DNA of 7,629 nucleotides from the NCBI GenBank assembly GCA_030950875.1, contig JAUZQS010000274.1, positions 1 through 7,629 of the forward strand, written 5' to 3'. The notes beneath the pieces were generated by a model. It was not told the origin of the DNA. It saw only the letters and a program-made list of their open reading frames with translations, and searched no databases. This stretch comes from Mariprofundaceae bacterium (GTDB lineage Bacteria > Pseudomonadota > Zetaproteobacteria > Mariprofundales > Mariprofundaceae). The number at the start of each line of letters is the position of its first letter. Within the stretch, counting starts at the first letter, position 1. Shown piece by piece: positions 5,274 to 7,629 of this stretch. The position numbers and the translations under genes are program-made.

Positions 5274-6634
5274 TGGAAACTTTACATACGACCTTAGCCT
5301 TTGTTTTTGCCATTGCGCTGCTTGTTGCAGTGCATGAGTACGGTCACTTTATTGTCGCGCGTAAGTTGGGTATCCGTGTTGAAAAATTCTCTATTGGCTT
5401 TGGGCCTGCACTTTTTTCATGGCGTGGCAAAGATGGTGAAGTCGAATATATTATTGCAGCGATTCCTTTGGGTGGCTATGTAAAAATGCTGGGCGAAAAC
5501 TTAGATGAGCAGGGTGATGAGGCTCAATCAACTAAGTTGTCAGATGCCGAATTGGCGCGTGCCTATCATGTTCAACCTGTTTGGAAACGTGCATCCGTGG
5601 CTTTTGCAGGGCCTTTGTTTAACTTTATATTTGCTATTGTTGCATATATGTTGGTTGCTTGGTTGGGGCAAACTGTGATGCCAGCAGTTGTCGGTAGTGT
5701 GGCTCCCAGTTCAATTGCTGAACGTGCAGGCTTGATGCCAGGTGATGTGTTAAAATCGGTGGGGGATAAGCAGCTTGTTTCATGGCAGCAATTTGAAGAA
5801 TATCTCAAAGGTGCAGTTGGCAAAGAGGTGCATGTTGTCTATGAACATGACGGCATAACATCCTCTGTAAATATGGCTGTAAAACAGTTTGAGAAGGATG
5901 CGCTGCTGGTGAATGTCGCAGAGGATGGTTTGGGACTTGGCTTAGGCACAGAGGTGTTTGTCGATTCTGTCATGCCAAACTCTCCTGCAGAACAAGCTGG
6001 GTTGATGGCTGGTGATCAAATTGTTCAATTTGATGGGCGGGATGTTAGCTCCACACGTGCGTTAATCCGTAGTATTCAAGAACATGCAGGACAAGCTTTG
6101 ATGTTGGGTATATTGCGTGCAAATACGCATTTGCAGATGCAAGTGACCCCCAAGTCTGAAAATGATCATGGTGTAGGTCGGATGGGGGTGCATTTAGTAT
6201 CCAAACCTTTGGGTGAGGCAATCATATATCGTATGGGTGTATGGGAAGGTGTTTCGTACGGGTTTAGTCGCACGGCTGAAATGACAGAGTTAACTGTTCA
6301 AGTGTTAGGGAAAATGATTACATCGGCGATTTCAGCTGAGAATTTGGGTGGTCCTATTGCCATTGCCCAGTTGGCAGGACGTACTGCTGATTTAGGGGCG
6401 GCGGCATTTATTACCTTCTTGGCTTTGATTTCTGTCAATCTTGGGGTGCTGAATTTATTGCCAATTCCTGTGTTGGATGGTGGTCATCTGGTTTATTTGG
6501 CTATAGAAAAAATTCGTGGTAAAGCATTATCGATAGCGATGTTGGAGCGTATGCAGCTATTGGGTGTTGTATTGATTGCGACGTTGATGATATTTGCTTT
6601 TTATAATGATTTAATGCGGTTGTTTAGGGGTTAA
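5270..6634 (+). CDS. rseP: Site-2 intramembrane zinc metalloprotease RseP
   Basis: RseP is an inner-membrane M50 family site-2 protease. In E. coli it cuts the anti-sigma factor RseA after DegS, releasing sigma-E during outer-membrane stress, and it also clears remnant signal peptides. The 454-residue length matches E. coli (450). TM1 (about 5-25) runs into the zinc site HEYGH (22-26). GGYVKMLGE (68-76) is the conserved membrane-reentrant loop. TM2 is near 110-132. Two periplasmic PDZ domains follow (about 135-205 and 222-294), each with an AGL-x(2)-GD ligand loop (153-159 and 243-249). TM3 is near 375-397 and contains NLLPIPVLDGG (395-405), whose Asp403 is the third zinc ligand, and TM4 is near 426-448. 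All catalytic residues are present. The gene overlaps dxr by 4 bases and sits 2 bases upstream of bamA. Whether its partners (RseA, DegS, sigma-E) exist here cannot be seen in the window. Confidence 0.97.
   Translation: MMETLHTTLAFVFAIALLVAVHEYGHFIVARKLGIRVEKFSIGFGPALFSWRGKDGEVEYIIAAIPLGGYVKMLGENLDEQGDEAQSTKLSDAELARAYHVQPVWKRASVAFAGPLFNFIFAIVAYMLVAWLGQTVMPAVVGSVAPSSIAERAGLMPGDVLKSVGDKQLVSWQQFEEYLKGAVGKEVHVVYEHDGITSSVNMAVKQFEKDALLVNVAEDGLGLGLGTEVFVDSVMPNSPAEQAGLMAGDQIVQFDGRDVSSTRALIRSIQEHAGQALMLGILRANTHLQMQVTPKSENDHGVGRMGVHLVSKPLGEAIIYRMGVWEGVSYGFSRTAEMTELTVQVLGKMITSAISAENLGGPIAIAQLAGRTADLGAAAFITFLALISVNLGVLNLLPIPVLDGGHLVYLAIEKIRGKALSIAMLERMQLLGVVLIATLMIFAFYNDLMRLFRG
6626..6630 (+). promoter_or_regulatory. 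Ribosome binding site of bamA inside the rseP 3' end
   Basis: AGGGG lies 6 bases upstream of the ATG at 6637 and 12 upstream of the in-frame ATG at 6643. The spacing favours 6637, giving MRMKRVQW as the N-terminus. Confidence 0.65.
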
Positions 6635-6636
6635 GA

Positions 6637-7629
6637 ATGAGAATGAAACGTGTACAATGGCTCTTGTTGTGCCTACTGGTCTTATCGGGTTATTCTCCTG
6701 TAGAAGTACTAGCAAAAGGTTTGGCAACGAGTGTGTTGCTTGGTAAACCTATTGTGAGTATTGAAGTGACGGGAAATCGTTATATCGAGAGTGCAGCATT
6801 GTTGGCAGGGCTGAAGACAAAGGTAGGCGATGTGTTTAATCGGCGTACTTTGAGCCATGATATTCAAAAATTGTATACCTCTGGTAGCTATGCTGATTTG
6901 AAAGTATTGGGTGAGCGGGATGGTGATGGTGTAAAGCTTACATTTGATGTTAAAGAAAACCCTTTTATTACGGAATATCATATGGACGGAAACGAGGAAG
7001 TTTCTTATAAGGATATGTCTCGTAAATTAAAGTTAAAAGAAGGTATGATATTTAGTGCGGCAAAGTTGCGTGCAGATATTAATACCATTCGCAAAGGTTA
7101 CGTAAAAAAAGGTTATTATCAGTTGACCGTGGAGCCCGTGAAAGAATTACTGGCGGATGGCAGCTTGAAGTTGACCATGCATGTGCATGAAGGAGAAGTT
7201 ACACATATTCGACAAATTCGTTTTATTGGCAATCAAGCATTTTCGGATGCGGAGCTGTCCGATAAAGTATCAGCATCCATTTCTGGTTTGATTCCTTGGT
7301 TTAGTAATAAAGATGTGATTGATACCAAGAAATTTGCCAATGATGCACAAATATTGGTTGAATTCTATCAAAATAATGGTTTTTTGGATGTGAATGTGGA
7401 GTCATCACAGCTTTCATTAACACCCGATAAAGAAGCCTTTTATTTAACATTTGCTCTGCATGAGGGACCTATTTACCATGTAAGTAACCTTGATGTACAA
7501 GGTGACATGGAACCATCCCGTGATCAGCTATTGGAAGCTATTACGATGGAGGAAGGACAGGTTTATTCAGTGAGCGACTTGCGCGAAACGATTGAGGCAA
7601 TGTCGTTGCTGGTGGGTGATGAAGGTTAT
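6637..7629 (+). CDS. bamA: Outer membrane protein assembly factor BamA, N-terminal part (3' truncated by window edge)
   Basis: BamA (Omp85 family) is the central subunit of the BAM complex that folds beta-barrel proteins into the outer membrane. The frame is open from ATG 6637 to the last base, giving 331 residues; the rest of the expected ~750-800, including the whole barrel, is outside the window. A signal peptide is clear: basic MRMKR, hydrophobic WLLLCLLVLSG and a likely signal peptidase I cut after VLA (24-26). Periplasmic POTRA domains follow: P1 about 38-108 (IVSIEVTGN), P2 about 109-187 with KKGYYQ (157-162), P3 about 188-278 with IRFIGNQAFSD (194-204) and FYQNNGFLDVNV (243-254), and P4 from about 279, cut at DEGY just where family members continue into a conserved GYA(F/Y) motif. 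Its position directly after rseP is the normal one. An unusual ATG choice (6643) would only drop two residues. Confidence 0.95.
   Translation, partial: MRMKRVQWLLLCLLVLSGYSPVEVLAKGLATSVLLGKPIVSIEVTGNRYIESAALLAGLKTKVGDVFNRRTLSHDIQKLYTSGSYADLKVLGERDGDGVKLTFDVKENPFITEYHMDGNEEVSYKDMSRKLKLKEGMIFSAAKLRADINTIRKGYVKKGYYQLTVEPVKELLADGSLKLTMHVHEGEVTHIRQIRFIGNQAFSDAELSDKVSASISGLIPWFSNKDVIDTKKFANDAQILVEFYQNNGFLDVNVESSQLSLTPDKEAFYLTFALHEGPIYHVSNLDVQGDMEPSRDQLLEAITMEEGQVYSVSDLRETIEAMSLLVGDEGY

Noticed and set aside
5275..5303. Sigma-E-like GGAAACTT at the start of rseP
   Set aside because: It has one extra A relative to GGAACTT, and no TCNNA-type -10 element lies about 16 bases downstream.
5301..5483. A 60-residue + strand open frame within rseP
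   Set aside because: It is out of frame inside the conserved zinc-site region of RseP and has no ribosome binding site or recognisable product.

Overview
This window is a conserved bacterial chromosomal housekeeping and envelope-biogenesis cluster. Nine genes all lie on the + strand in the order rpsB (3' end only) - tsf - pyrH - frr - uppS - cdsA - dxr - rseP - bamA (5' part only). Complete BamA-type POTRA domains, a four-TM RseP with two PDZ domains, and this gene order point to a Gram-negative, outer-membrane-bearing proteobacterium. Base composition is moderately A+T-rich by eye, with a strong preference for TTG leucine codons. Finer placement is uncertain. The PyrH middle segment reads more like alphaproteobacterial or Firmicute enzymes than the E. 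coli enzyme. A low-GC Zetaproteobacterium or a deep-branching gamma/betaproteobacterium would fit, but the sequence alone does not settle it.

Layout. Positions 1-282 hold the C-terminal third of ribosomal protein S2 with an Ala/Glu-rich tail. The 80-base gap to tsf (283-362) holds a clear intrinsic-terminator-like hairpin with a T-tract, probably an attenuator, followed by the tsf ribosome binding site. The translation block tsf, pyrH, frr follows (363-2556) with short gaps of 29 and 2 bases. From frr onward the genes overlap: frr/uppS by 1 base, uppS/cdsA by 8, cdsA/dxr by 4 and dxr/rseP by 4. rseP is 2 bases from bamA, which runs off the end of the window after a signal peptide and most of four POTRA domains. 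No intergenic stretch exceeds 80 bases.

Function. S2, EF-Ts and RRF serve translation (30S assembly, EF-Tu recycling, post-termination ribosome recycling). UMP kinase supplies UDP for RNA, DNA and UDP-sugar synthesis. Dxr makes MEP for isoprenoids, UppS condenses isoprenoids to the C55 carrier lipid for peptidoglycan and O-antigen, and CdsA makes CDP-diacylglycerol for phospholipids. RseP is the intramembrane protease that in E. coli releases sigma-E under outer-membrane stress, and BamA inserts outer-membrane proteins. The block therefore couples growth-rate genes to cell-envelope supply.

I found no mobile element, CRISPR array, tRNA, rRNA or undescribed system. Every part of the window is accounted for by well-known genes. 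The points worth a second look are regulatory (the rpsB-tsf attenuator and a near-consensus promoter inside the end of uppS) and small sequence deviations in otherwise standard enzymes.
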